NCBI GenBank assembly: GCA_902763805.1
Contig: CACWTN010000002.1
Span: 1 to 64,000 of the forward strand
Direction of reading: 5' to 3'
Length of the DNA: 64,000 bases
DNA from: an uncultured bacterium
GTDB lineage: Bacteria > Cyanobacteriota > Vampirovibrionia > Gastranaerophilales > Gastranaerophilaceae
The position numbers and the translations under genes are program-made. The notes beneath the pieces were generated by a model. It was given only the letters and a program-made list of their open reading frames with translations. It did no database searches and was not told the origin of the DNA. This document shows, in pieces, positions 1 through 13,300 of the stretch; the stretch's first letter is position 1; the number at the start of each line of letters is the position of its first letter.

Positions 1-2
1 AA

Positions 3-200
3 GAAATTAAATCTGTTTATAATGCCTGTAAAATGAAAGGTTTAAAACCTCGCAGAATAAAAAACACGATGGCATTATTAAACCAACTTATAAAATATTA
101 TCAAAATCTTGGAATTATTGAAAAAACTTGCAATTTTCAAGTAAAAAGACTTACAGATAAAAACAAATTTAATATTAACAGAATAATTTTTGAGGTATAA
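3..200 (+). CDS. C-terminal part of an unrecognised protein, cut by the window edge
   Basis: An open frame runs from the window edge to a TAA at 198-200, giving about 65 residues that are rich in Lys, Asn and Ile (it ends in FNINRIIFEV). The start lies outside the window. The stop is 2 nt before the ATG of the next gene, so the two are probably co-transcribed. No family is recognised. Given its neighbour it may belong to a phage-like or mobile module, which is inference only. Confidence 0.55.
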   Translation, partial: EIKSVYNACKMKGLKPRRIKNTMALLNQLIKYYQNLGIIEKTCNFQVKRLTDKNKFNINRIIFEV

Positions 201-202
201 AA

Positions 203-637
203 ATGACAAAATTCAACCAACTGACACAAGCTGAACATATGTATATTTATGACAAGAAATCTCTGGCGGAGATTGTAATGGAAATTGGACTTTCCCGCAG
301 AACTTTATTCTATTGGAAAAAGGAATATGAATGGGATAAAAAGAGGTTTGAAGTCGAGCATGCAAAATACCGCTTTAGTGAGGAATTGCTTGATTTTGCA
401 AGAAAAATAATGAATAAAATTTCTGCGGACATCGACAACAATCAGAAAACTCCACCACCGGAAATTTATTCATTGATAAATATTCTCAAAAATATTCCGC
501 TTGTAAAACAATATACCGATTCTTTGCAACAGGAACAAACTCCAAAACCAACCGGTTGCTTAACCCCAGATTTTGTTCAAATGATTGAACGAGAAATTCT
601 TGGAATAAACCATTTCCCAATTAATGATAAAATTTAA
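203..637 (+). CDS. Mu gp27/DUF1804-like helix-turn-helix protein (small-terminase type)
   Basis: This is a 144-residue protein. Residues about 18-45 form a helix-turn-helix (SLAEIVMEIGLSRRTLFYWK) followed by a WDKKR basic stretch, then an alpha-helical region. The order of HTH, W-K basic segment, helices and a C-terminal 'IERE' helix resembles the Mu-like phage gp27/DUF1804 family, which acts as the terminase small subunit in DNA packaging. GAGG precedes the ATG by about 8 nt. No large terminase, portal or other phage gene follows. Instead the gene ends 3 nt before a broken LuxR fragment, so this looks like the edge of a prophage remnant. The alternative is a free-standing transposon- or phage-derived regulator. 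Family assignment is by eye. Confidence 0.5.
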   Translation: MTKFNQLTQAEHMYIYDKKSLAEIVMEIGLSRRTLFYWKKEYEWDKKRFEVEHAKYRFSEELLDFARKIMNKISADIDNNQKTPPPEIYSLINILKNIPLVKQYTDSLQQEQTPKPTGCLTPDFVQMIEREILGINHFPINDKI

Positions 638-640
638 GCT

Positions 641-814
641 TTATTCTATTATAAATTGTTTTAATGCGTTATACACAGCTTCTGTACGATTTTTTGCTTT
701 CAATTTGTACATAATAGAAGAAATATGCGCTTTAACTGTATGTGTACTAATATACAATTTTTTCGCAATTCTTTTATTTGTATATCCTCTGCAAACTAAT
801 CTTAATACTTCTAT
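641..814 (-). pseudogene. N-terminally deleted LuxR/GerE-type HTH fragment
   Basis: Read on the minus strand, 814 to 641 encodes 57 residues that are the DNA-binding half of a LuxR/GerE response regulator. They include EVLRLVCRGYTNKRIAKKL, then STHTVKAHISSIMYKL and NRTEAV, with the conserved T-V-K-x-H-(x)-I pattern of the recognition helix. An in-frame TAA lies directly upstream at 815-817, so the receiver or sensor half and any start codon are gone. The fragment begins inside the T-tract of the terminator for the skp/adhesin transcript. It was evidently truncated by a rearrangement there, perhaps the same event that brought in the phage-like gene at 203-637. Confidence 0.75.
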
Positions 815-853
815 TTAAAAATAATGAGGACCCTGTATTTTAACAGAGCCCTC
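815..853 (-). terminator. Rho-independent terminator of the adhesin-skp transcript
   Basis: On the minus strand the arms 853-844 (GAGGGCTCTG) and 835-826 (CAGGGTCCTC) pair over 10 bp if two G-U pairs are allowed. The loop is 8 nt, and ATTATTTTT follows (825-817). The G-U pairs only work on the minus strand, which gives the direction. It lies just after the skp-like stop. Confidence 0.75.
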
Positions 854-877
854 TTATCTTTAATAATTTAATTTTTC

Positions 878-1315
878 CTATTTTACAACTTTTTGTACAT
901 CAGCTGTTATATCATCACCACCAAAGACTACAACACCTTTTGAAATAACCATGTTATACCCCTTAGCTTTTGCTGTTGTTGAAATAGTTTCTGTTATGCT
1001 CTTATCAACAGCCTGTAATCTTGCTGCGTAATCTTTTGCGATTGCTTCTTTCTTCTTTGCAAACTCTGCATTATACTTCTTTAAAAGTTTTTCTTTGCCT
1101 TCTTTTGTTTGTTGTTTTTCAACATCTGTCTGAGCTGTCTTCAACCATTTTTCTAAATCTTGCATTTTTGCCTGTTGTTCTTTCTTCAATGCCTGAACTT
1201 GTGCAGATTTTGAAACAACTGCTTGTACATCTACAACTGCAATTCTCTGTTCAGCCATTGCTATACCTGAACCTAAAATTAATGCCATTAATGTTAGTGA
1301 TAATACTTTTTTCAT
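878..1315 (-). CDS. OmpH/Skp-like periplasmic chaperone
   Basis: This 145-residue protein has a signal peptide (MKKVLSLTLMALILGSGIAMA, cut after AMA). It is followed by 'RIAVVDVQAVV', the characteristic first strand of the OmpH/Skp family, a Lys/Gln/Glu-rich coiled-coil middle (residues about 38-105), and a C-terminal strand segment (YNMVISKGVVVFGG). Skp-family proteins are periplasmic holdases that carry outer-membrane proteins to the BAM machinery. The gene starts 18 nt after the stop of the giant adhesin, with GGAG in the gap, and a terminator follows it. The pair is therefore likely one transcript. The context suggests help in export of the adhesin or its transporter, which is inference. 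Confidence 0.85.
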   Translation of the reverse strand: MKKVLSLTLMALILGSGIAMAEQRIAVVDVQAVVSKSAQVQALKKEQQAKMQDLEKWLKTAQTDVEKQQTKEGKEKLLKKYNAEFAKKKEAIAKDYAARLQAVDKSITETISTTAKAKGYNMVISKGVVVFGGDDITADVQKVVK

Positions 1316-1333
1316 TTTTCTCTCCTTTTTTGT

Positions 1334-4300
1334 TTACTTTTTACTTATTTTCATAGTATTTTGTTTTTGCATATATCTGTATAGAATTTTGTTTGCAACA
1401 TCAGGAGTTATATCAACAAATTCTACACCGGCTCTTTCACCTGTTATGCTGACAACTTTTGATTTTAGAGTTACATCCAAATCATCAAATGCTATTCTTA
1501 CTTTTGTTTCATCGCCAATCTTTAGACCGTCAATATTCTTTATTGAAGCTCCTGTTGTAGATAAATCATAAATTTTTACATTTGATATCAGCTCTGCATC
1601 TTTAGTTGTATCAAATCTCATAGATGTACGTTTTAATTCTTCCTGATAATTTTGTTTTTCATATGCTTTGTACCTGTCAACATTCTCATTCAGGTTTTTG
1701 CTGTCCTTTCTGCTGCGGTTTACAAAGTTTCCTTCACTTTGATAATCATTAGCAAGCTTGTCAAAATCATTGCCGACAATTGGTGCAGTTGTTTTCATAT
1801 CTATAGAACTATCTAACCCCAAAGAGAACGAACCTGTTTTGGCTGTAAACAATTGAGTGTCTGCATCTCTTAGTCTGCGTCTGTAATTATTATCAACAGT
1901 TATCTTTTTATTAACATTAGAAAATTCTGCATAGTCTTTTATGTAACCGTCTTTTACACTCAAATCCGTACTTTTAGTATCAATGTATGCATCATCTGCG
2001 TAAATTGCATTAAATACCGCACCTCTATTTGTAGAGCTATTGTTATTGATAGATATAACAGCGTTCTTAGCTCTGTAATCATGGTCAACAATTTGGTTAT
2101 CAGGATTGGCAAACATTGGCTCTTGAGTAACAGGTGTCTGAATATTGTAATTAGTTCTTGTTGCGGAATTTGTATTGCCATCGATAAACTCTTTGCTTAC
2201 ACCTTTTACATCAAGAACAATAGCCTTGCCTTCGCCATATGCATTTATACCTTGAGCTTTATATATTGTGTCACCAACAAGTCCCAGTTGTGTATCAGCA
2301 TATGTTTTATTTGTTTGCTTAAATCCGTTAGGATTTTTCTTTGTAGTTACTGAAGAATCTTTTGCGTTAGCGGAGTTTACATAAATATTATCTGCCATTA
2401 AGCTAACATCTGCAATTTGTCTTCCGTTTGAGTCAAATTCGCCTTGTCCTTTATTTCTGCCTTGTACATAAGCAGTATAAATCTTAAGTGTTGAATTAGC
2501 ATCACTTCCGCCAAGTGCATCAAGAACTTCAATCTCAATAGATTGAGGAACGGCTGCATTTGTTCCGTTACCTATGTTATCATGAGGATATAAAATGTCG
2601 TCAAAGCCAATTGCATTTCCGCCAATATTATATATTGTAAGTTCTTTGCCTGTTTCAAGAATATGTAAGTCTCCGCCTGAAGTAATATAGTTAATTATTG
2701 AATTTGTAGCATTTGTCAAATCTATATCACCACGTTTTGATATTATTGAATCTATGTGTAAAGGATTATTTGAATTTGTTTTCAAATCAACATATACATT
2801 ATTTTCACCCTCTATACTTACTTTTGCTCCGTTATTAGTTAATGTATCCTGATTTATAACCATTTTCTTATCTGCAGAGCCTATTGTATTGCTTGATATC
2901 AATGATACGTTTTGACCGTTAATAGGAGAACCGTTTTCAGAAGCATTCAATATAGAATATCCTGTAAAATATTCTTCATCATTCTTTGGTGTAGGTCTTA
3001 AATCCGGTGTATTCCAATCAGCTGCGGTTAAAATTACATCACCATCAGATGTTACCTCTTTAAGATTAAGGTCTGTGTAATAACCTCTTAAATTTATTAA
3101 ACGTTTATCGGTCTTAATATTATTTTTAGCTGTTGCAATGATTGTTCCTATTACTCCTACATTCAAAGAATCAGTATAATCTCTTGTAGTTGCATCTATA
3201 CCGATTTTTGCGTTCGGATTAGAGTTTACACCTATATCACCGTCAATCACGTTTAATACTAAGTTACCGCTAGTTACAAAATTCGGAATATATATTTTTT
3301 CCCATTTATCATAATCTGCAAAATTGACACTATAATGTTTGTCTAAAACTTTATCTGACATTCCGTTTATTACATTACCATTGTTTTGCGAAACAATAAT
3401 ATCATCCATATATGTCATTATTTCATCATATATAGTAATATCACCATTTTTATTTGTAATGTTTATGTTGCCGCTTTCGTTTGTTATGTATGAATTAAAA
3501 TTAATTCCTCCGTTAGAATCAATGTTAATTGCACCTGCACTATTAGAAAGATTTATAGGTTTATGCTGACGGTTTGAATAATCAGCTTCACCTGCCATAT
3601 AAAAATCACCATGACTTACAGGATTGAAAATCTTTGAAATATTAACAACTTTGTTTGTATCATTTTTAATTGTAATAGGGTTGCCGCCGCTCTTTGTTAT
3701 AATATTTGATGCAACAGAGCCGCTTTGGATATCCATATCAACTGTACCATTCGTATAGTCTATACCAAATACATAAATTTGACCGTCTTTATAGATTGCT
3801 TTAATATTATTGCCGTTTGCATCACCTAAATAAGGTGTAGCGCCAAGATTAATCATATTAGTTTCACCTGTAGTAGGATCAAGAACCAAGTTTTTCGGCT
3901 TTAACATTTCATCTGTTATTACAAGTTTTCTTTCCCTATAACCTGCTTGAATAGTACCGCCTTCTTCCATATCAGCTTCTTTTCCGGTTATACGAATGTT
4001 CTTTCCGGCAAACATGCTATCATTTTTTTTGAAGGTAAATTTATTATCAGGCATGATTTGAATATTGCCGCGTGTCGATACTAAATGTTTGCTTCCTGCT
4101 TCTATATCAGATAATGCAATAATATCTCCGCTATCATTAAATATATCCAATTTACCGCTTGTTAATATCGGTCTTTGCATTGTAATATCTGATGTTTGAA
4201 GATTATGAGGAATATCAAGAGTACCTGCAAAAGGATTTAAAACATCATAATAATTTGTGATTTTTACATCACCATTTCCGCCAATTCCAATGCTCCTGTA

Positions 4301-7300
4301 GTGAACACCGTCATTTGTACCAATTACTTTGTTATCATCATTCATGTAATCAGAATAGCCTTTTCCGTTAATTATTAAACCGTTATGAGTACCATCGCCA
4401 AACATAACAGAGTTTACAATTACACTTCTTGTAGAATAGTTGTCAACAGTAAGTGCAGGGCTATCAACTTTAAATTCACCACTGCCGGTAATATCATTTA
4501 CATCGCTAATATTTCCGTTGATATAAATACCTGATGCTTCTGTTGCTATGTCAGCTAATTCTACAAAATATGGTATATCCCCAATTGTATCAATCTTTGA
4601 GAATACTATTGCCAGTAAATTTTCTGCTTGAGTTTTTGAATTTTTTACTAATAAATTCTTTTCGCTTTCATCATTTGCTTTATCATTTTTCATAATTGCT
4701 AACTGATCTGCAAATAATGTTTTTATTGTACTCAGAGCTTCGGCTTCCGTCATCTCTTTTGTTCCTGTTGCTGAAGTTGCGTCAGGAACTGTAAATGAAG
4801 GAACAAGAATATATTTATCGTTATACACATTATACTTACCTTTTTCGGTTTCAGTCAGCCTTTTAGCTACAATATCTGCATTATCCGATAATATTTTTAT
4901 TTGTTGTTCAGTTAAATTTTTATAAACATTTGTAGTATCACCGTCTTTTTTACTATCTATAAACTTGGCAATATTCATAATATCAGATTCTTTAACTGAC
5001 GGTTCAATTCCGTCTGTATAGAATTTATCATTAGCTTTCTCTATTTCATTTCTCATTTCTTTAACATAAGCAATATATTCTGTAGTGATTGTTTCATAAT
5101 CAACACTTCCGGCATTATTATCGCTCAATGCTTTTTTAACAAGAGCTTTATAATCCTCATTACCTGCTTTTTCAAATTCTTCTAAAGACAACTGTGTATA
5201 TTTAGGATTATTTAACTCATTTTCCATAGCTTCTATATTTTCTATTGCTTTATCAATCATATCAATTGCTTCTTCTTTTTTCGCAATAGTTTTATCAAGT
5301 TCTTCTATTTGTTTATTAATTTCGCTAATTCTTGCCTGTAAAATTTTGATTGTGTTATTCTTTATATCACTGCTATCGCCGGTAACATCTTCCGAAAGAA
5401 TATAATCATCCTTACCAAATCCTTGCAGAGTTGTAAAGTCAATTTTACCGTCAGAAGTAATTTTCATGTATCTGTTACTACCTTCTCCGGCTTTCATTTC
5501 ACCGTCAAGAACCAATTTATGGCTAGGTCCGCCTGAGATTTTGTTCCAATGACCTCTGACGGTAATAGGAATACCAAATAAACCGTAGCTTGTTGATCTG
5601 AATGAAATCTCAGAGTTTAGAGTTTCTTTTCCTGAACCATAGTTTATATCAATATCCTTTTTAGAAGCTATTAAAGCATTTTTTGCGACATTAATAAGAT
5701 TTTTATAAGTTCTTGTTAACGAACCATCCTGATCTGAAGTTGCAACAGCTGCGTCAGCTTCGGTACGAGCGTATTGGTTTAAATCATTGTTTGAATAATC
5801 CATAAAGTTTATATCAACAACACTTCCTGCATTAATTTTACCTTTGTTTTCAAGTTTATTGTTGACATTTAATGTTAAATATGATTTTGCAACAGGCTTT
5901 CCTGCAAAGTTTTTTGCATCTGCATAAGAACGTGTGTGCAATGTGTTATTTGAATCAAAATCAAATACGGTAGAGCGTTTTGCTGAAACTGATGATGTTT
6001 CATCTATTGCTACTCTGTTTGTATTGTTAGTAATCAATTTATTAGTAGATTTTGGTACTGCAACAAATCCTGCGCCGGAAGAATCAATTTTTTGCATAAA
6101 GTTAGCATCAGTGTTAACAGTTAAATTAACATTCTCGTCTGCGTTAACTTCTGCACCGTTCTTAAATTCAATTTCACTTGTTTGATTAATATTATTAGTT
6201 AATTTAGTATCATTGCCTGCGACAAATCCGTAAGATGCACCTCTGTAATCAACCCAATCATTTTCTCTTGCGTTTTTAACTTTAGAAATGGCTTTCATTA
6301 TAAGATTTTTAGCTGATATTTTTGAGTTATCAACTGTTATAGCAGTACCTGAACCGTAAGTATGATTTACATCATTTGATACGATTGCGATAACACCGCC
6401 GTTTGTCATTGATGCAGTGTCTTTAACAATATTTGTATTATTTACTGAAATATCAATGTCATTATCAAGATTAATGTCAGAGTTCTTAATATTCAAGCTT
6501 GTTTTACTGTCCAATTCTCCGCCTACACTTGCTGTACTAATAGAAAGAGCACCTCCTGAAACAGATGATGAAACTGTATCTTGTGTATTTTCTGAATTAT
6601 GAGAAATAGTAAGTTTATTAGCATAATCTTTTGACGGAGTATAATTGTCTAAGTTTATTACAGATTCTCCGTTTACCTTATTATCTACTCTGATACTTGT
6701 TACTGAAATACCTCCTCCTGCGGAAGAAGAATAATCTATTGTTGAAAGTCTGTTAGTATTAGTTGTAATATCAACCGTATCCGCATTTAATTCTCCGCCG
6801 ATATTCAAAGTTGTATTGGATTTAACATCAGCAGTCATACCAAGACCGCTGCCGGAGGCAATACCATAAGAAGCGGATTCTAATGAATGTGAACTTTCAA
6901 CATTACTGTCAACTTCAATATCAACAGCTTTTGCAATAGTATTAACACCTGCTACATCAACTCCAACATTACCTATAACATCAGTCGTTAATGACGAAAC
7001 TCCAATTGTTATTGCCGATGTGGATAGACTGCTAAGTTCGGCACTTGCTTGTTCATTAATTTTTGCAAGCATTTTCAGAGAATCAGCATTGTGATTGTCT
7101 GACTTCATTATTGCATTTGATATAACATTATTTGTAGCTTTTGGTTTTATTACTGAAAAGTCAAAAAGACTAAAGCTTTTATTTTCTATATACGCTTTTG
7201 CTTCTGCTGTTGCTGAGTCTATTGATTCAGTTTCAATTAAATCAGCTAAGTTGTCCATATCTACTTTAGATGCTTTTGCACCTGACAAGATGATTGTTTT

Positions 7301-10300
7301 ACCGCTGTTATTAATAGTCAAACCTTTTTTATCATCTTGAGTTTTTATACTGTCTATTCCGGCTTGCATAGTAGCATTCATATTCGCACCTGAACTGGTA
7401 GTTCCTATACCCAATCCTGTTGCAGATGTAGTATTGGTGCTTGTAGATGCAACCAGCTTATCCGAAGATGCAACTAAATTTAATCCTTTAACATTTATAT
7501 CACCGTTAACATCTTTTATAATTGCTCTGGTTATAGATGTTTCATCAGCTTTGCTATTTATAACGGCAATCTTTGCAGCTGCGACAACATCTGTTTGCAA
7601 AGATGTTGCGACATCAGCATTTCCTGTTGCGTGAAGATTCAAATAATCCGCTGTTATATTTGTATCCCCTGTAACTATTGCATTTGTAACATTTTTATCA
7701 ATAACTTTTGATATAGAAACGTTAACATCTATACCTCCTACAGTTACTGCTTCACTTGAAATATCTGCTTTATTGGAAGATTTTGCATTAATATTTACAT
7801 TTTTAGCATTAACATCAGCATTTGTAATTTTTGCATTGGTTAAAGCTTTGTTATCATAAATACCTACTGCACCACCTATTGATGCTGCACCAGCAGAGTA
7901 TTGCTTATTTGTCATTTTTACATTATTGACAGATTCGGCATTAATATTAATATTTCCATCTGCTTTAACATTTCCACCTGTAATTTCCGCATCTGTACTA
8001 TTAGAAAAATCAACCAGTTTGACACCGACACCTGCTGCAAGACCGCCTAAGGTAACACTGGTATTCTCAAAAGATAAAGTATCTGTTAATTTACCGTCTT
8101 TATCCACACCTTTTATAACAGTTTTAGAATTAAGAGTAATGTCTTCTGTTGTTTCTAAATTACCATTAACTCTTGCTATAGCACCTGTTTTATCTTTTGT
8201 AGATGTTGTTGCATTAAACTTGCCATCACCTTTTGGATTCGTATCATTTTTGTCATCCGATGTAGCTTTATTATATTGCTCCTGTACCTTACTTAATGCA
8301 TTGTTGATAGAACTATCGTTTCTGTCTTTATCGTCAATAGCTTCTCTTTTACCTAATTGAATAACGGAAATATCACCGGCAATTGCAATACCACCACCGG
8401 CAAAACCTGAAATTGTATTTTTAAGAGCATAAACTATATTTGAAGCCAAGTTAGCTTGTTTTGCTTTTACTTTATTATCAGCATCTGTTAATATTTCTGC
8501 ACTTACTATTTCATTGTAATTGCTTACATTAATATTTGCACCTCCGGCACCTAAACCCATTGCAGCAAAACCCATATCAGAAGTTGCAACAATCCTGTCA
8601 TTTGCAGTTACGTTTATTTCATTATCAATATTTATGTCTTTTGCGTTTCCGTTTTCATCTTTGTAATTAGCTAAAACATAGGCTCTTGTTTCGGATTCTA
8701 TTTGATTAGCAATAGCATCAACTAAAAGAGTTCCGCCTACCGCTGCTGCTGAAACACCATAGTTATTTCCTTCAAATAATTTATCTCCATGTGCTTCAAC
8801 AATCAAGTTTGCTGCTTTTTGAATATCAGTTTTTTCTACGTATGATAATGTTGTATTTTCATACATATTATAAATTAGGTTTGTAGAAGATGCACCGCCA
8901 AGACCTGCTAAACCAACACTACCTGTAAGGTTATGTATACGATCTTGGAAGATGTTACCGTTTTTGTCTTTATTTGCAGTTAATGTAATATTACCGGCAT
9001 TTGTAATAACGGTATCTTCAATATATGACTTAACTGTTGAATCAATTGAATTAAGAATAATATTTACACTTAATGCTCCGCCAATTCCTGTAATTGATGC
9101 TGACATCAATGCATTTTCGCTATCAACAACAGATGATGAGGATATATTTATATTATTGTTTGTATTTATATTCATCTCTTTTAAACTTGCATCTACGGTA
9201 TTTTCATAATCATTTCTGATTAAGAAACCATTCATGCTTCCGCCGATAGCTGCACCTGCAACACCTGCTATCGCAGAGAAATTGTCGACGTAATCATTAG
9301 CATTAATATATATATCGCCGTCATTTACATTAGAATTGATTACCTGAGCGATGGTTGTTCCTGTATATGTATTTATAAGAGGGATAAAGTTTCCTGCGAA
9401 ACCTGTACCTGCAACAGAAGCACCAATTAATATATTATTTATTTCAATAGCATGTTCTGCGTTAACATTTGTTCCCCCGTGAATTTCAGAACCGTTTTTA
9501 ACGTAAGCATATACTTTATCGTTAATTTTATTTACATCGACACTTGCACCAACAGCAGCGCCAACGCCTGCTCCTTGTCCTGATATTACAACTTGATTTA
9601 CATCCATAACGGATTTTGAATCAACATTAACTCCGCCTTTTGTAACTTTTGTATTATTTACTTCTGCTGTTATTGTATCTTCAAGAACATTTATTATACC
9701 TGAAACATTAATTGCAACATTACCTGCACCTGCAACAGCTGCCATAGCATCAAAATTTGTAAAATCTTGTTTTGCTTGAACATTTAAACCTTTTTCTGCA
9801 GAAATAGTTGAGTTTTTAACTTCAGAGGTAATATGTCCTTCCATATCATTTGATATAACAGATGCGTTTACTGCAACAGTACCTGATGCTCCGACACTGA
9901 ATACTCCGACTTTTGGAGCAAGATTCTTTATGTCATTTTCTGTTATACCGTCAGATTTTGTATTTGTAGTTCCATCAGACTCAGTTTTTCCAGACTTTTT
10001 ATATGCAGAAGTATCTTTGAACCAGCTTCTAAATGGGTTTACACTTGTTTTTTCTTGTCTGTTAAAGCCTCTATCTGCAATAACATCAACTTTGCCTTGT
10101 TCACTTGTTACGTCTGAATTATATACTCCTGATTTTGCGGTAGAATCAACAAAATTTAATAATCCTGTTGCACCGATTGCAGCCGTTCCTGCACCGCCTA
10201 TATTAACGAGAAGTGCTGAAAATTCGTCATCAGCTTGAGATTTTACGATTACATCATTATCAGCTTTAATTGTCGCACCGCTCTTGCCTTCCGTGCCTAT

Positions 10301-13300
10301 TTGAGCATAAGTTTCTGATTTTTGTTTATTGACATATACAACGGCACCAATTGCGGCAGTTCCTGCAGCATTAGCATTAACAACCAAACCTTTTAAATCA
10401 TTGTCACTGCTTGCATTAACATTAAGTGAACCTGTTTCTATATTTACACCGTCATCAATTTTTGCGGTTATAGTATCATTTATAACATTAGCCACTGCAC
10501 TTCCGTTTACAGATGCAGTTCCTGATGCACCACCGCCTACTGATATAAGAGTAGCTTTTTTGATAGAATCAGCTGCAACTGCTGTATTATTTTCTATATC
10601 TAATTTAGAACCGCTTAATATTTTTGAATTAACATTAGAGTTTCCTGCAAGTACAAATACGTTAGCACCTACTGATGCACTTCCGCCGTATGAAAGTCTG
10701 CCTATAATAGCATTTGTTGCTGTGTAATCTTTTGCCAGAACATTTAAATTGCCGGCATTGATATTGGAATTTTGAATATAAGAATTAACTTCATTATCTA
10801 CAACTTTAACTACAATAGCACCGGATACAGCAGCTTGGAAACTTGCACTTAAATCATAGAACATATTCCAATTTGCAAATGAGTCTTCTTTATCCTCATC
10901 AGTTGCAGATCTTTCTTTGTAATTGTTGTTAGAATCTTGTGCTGTATATTCTTTTGCATAATCAAGACTTGCAGAATCATAATTGCCGTCTTTGTCCTTA
11001 GTTGCACCAAATGCATTAACACTTGTTGCAATAACATTAACATCGCCTGCTGAGTTTACTGTTGTATCTTTGATTTCAGCAGTAACAGTTTTATCTAAAA
11101 CATCAACATTTACATTTCCGTTTATAGCAGAACCGCCATTAGAAAGTCCAAGCGTTCCACCTCTTGTTATTATACTTGTTACATCAGAAGCATTGACAAG
11201 AACACTTCCGCTCTTTTCTACTTCACCAAATAATTGAGCTTTTATTGTGTCAACAAATACATTAGCATTAATATTTGCAGCAACCGTAGAACCTCCGTTT
11301 GAAAGTGCCACACCAACCGGAGTTAGAGTTAGTTCCTCAGATGCTTTAGCATTTACGGTAACATCTCCGTCTGTATTTATTTTAGAACCTTTTTTCAGCT
11401 CAGCAGTAACGTGATTGTTGTAAACATTAGCTATTAAGTTTGCTCCAATAGCATTTCCGTCCATTGAACCGCCTGCAGCAACTGTTATTCCGCCAAGAGT
11501 GTTATCATAGATAGAATTTATGCCAACATTTCCTGTTGAATTTAATACTGAATTATTAACAGCTTGTGCAACAATGTCTGATATAAATACGTTAGCTATT
11601 CCGTTTACGTTTACCGTTGTTCCGCCGCTTGTTTGAATGCCTAAGTTTACTGCTAGGAATTTTAAATCTTCAATTTCTTTTGCTTTGATATCTATTGAAT
11701 TTGATTTTTCTACCTTCAGATTATCAGCTTCTGCAGTAATTGTAGGCTTATCTACATTAACTATTGCACCGATACCAACACCAACTCCTGATTGAGAAGT
11801 TGAGAAATTCAATCCGCCTGCTAAACTTTGATTTGCTACATTTTCAGTCGCAGTAATAGAAACATCACCATCTGAAACTATTGTAGAATTTTTGCCTCTT
11901 GCAGTTACTTTATTTGTGTTTACTTCGGTATTAACGGCACCGTCAAAGTTGTAGCTTGATTTAGAGCCTGTTGCAAGAGCCGCAGCTATTGCAATAGTAT
12001 TATAATCCTGTGTTAAATCAGCATTTATCTTGACATCACCTGCATTTAATATATTACTGTTTATTACTTCGGCAACAATATCTTTTGAACTATAGTTAAC
12101 TGTTGCAGCAATACCTGCACCTATACCTGTTGAACCTTGACCGCCTTTAGAATAAGCAACACCGCCTGTTACGTTCCAAATTTTAGAGTTATCTTTTGCT
12201 TCTACTGTTACATTTGGATTTTTTGCATCATTTTCTTTTTTAACTGTTGAGTTATTTATTTTTGAAGATACAGTATTCTTTAGCGTATTCCATCCAAAAG
12301 AACCGCCTACTCCAATTTTTAAGTTATCTTCATTATTAGTTGCAGCACCAATACCTACTGTTACATCATATAATCCTATAACGGTATTTGATAATACATT
12401 TAATCCTTCAGCGTCAGAAGATGTAAAGTTAATTATTGAATTTTCTACTAAAGATTTTGCTGCAGAGTAGTTGCGATATATGTTTACACCTGCACCAACA
12501 GCAACATTTCCTGCTTTTGCAAAACCGCCGTTTACATCAACAACAAATGCATCGTAGCTTGATGAAACTTCTGCTTTTTTACCAACATTAATTGTTGAGT
12601 TCGTGATTTTAGCTGTCGCTTTTGTTTCATCTTTTGTTATATCAACTGAACCTGCGGCAGCTAAAGAGAAGTTAGATGAAGCTGTTTTTGTATCTGCTTT
12701 TTTATTGTCATCACCTTCAAGCTTTTTGTTGTCATTATCTGTTAATGTATCTGCATTACTTTTTTTGTTTTTAGCATCATCCGTAATAGCACCTTTGTTG
12801 CTGGTTCCCTTATCCGGATCGCCGCCTTCTTCAATCTTTGGTGCAGCTTCTTTTCCGTCTTTATCGACAGTTTTATCTGTTGTTTTAATTGTTTCACTAT
12901 TTTTCTTTACTGAGGATTGTGCCTGTTCCGAAGCATCATTTTCTGCAAACAGGTCATTAAGATTCATAACGTCTTCTTCATCATCCCCTGCTTCATCAAG
13001 CATATCCATCCAGTTTCCGATATTTTTGGATTTCTTTTTGTCATTGTCATTATTATTATTGTTGTTATCATCTGAAGAGGATTCATTCTCTTTTGGTTTG
13101 TCATTGTCACTGCTTGGCTTTTCTTGTTCTTTTTCTTCGTTACTTTTCTTGCCTTCTTCTTTTGCCTCTTTCATGTCATATCCGCCGGCACTTGCAGCAG
13201 CGAGCAAGACATCAATCTTTTTAGATGCAGTGTCAGCATTTACGTTAACTTCATCTGCAGTAATTGTTGAATTATCAATATACGCTTCTATTTCTTGTTT

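Noticed and set aside
624-818. 64-codon plus-strand ORF
   Set aside because: It is the complement of the LuxR HTH fragment, which has clear protein-family sense on the minus strand.
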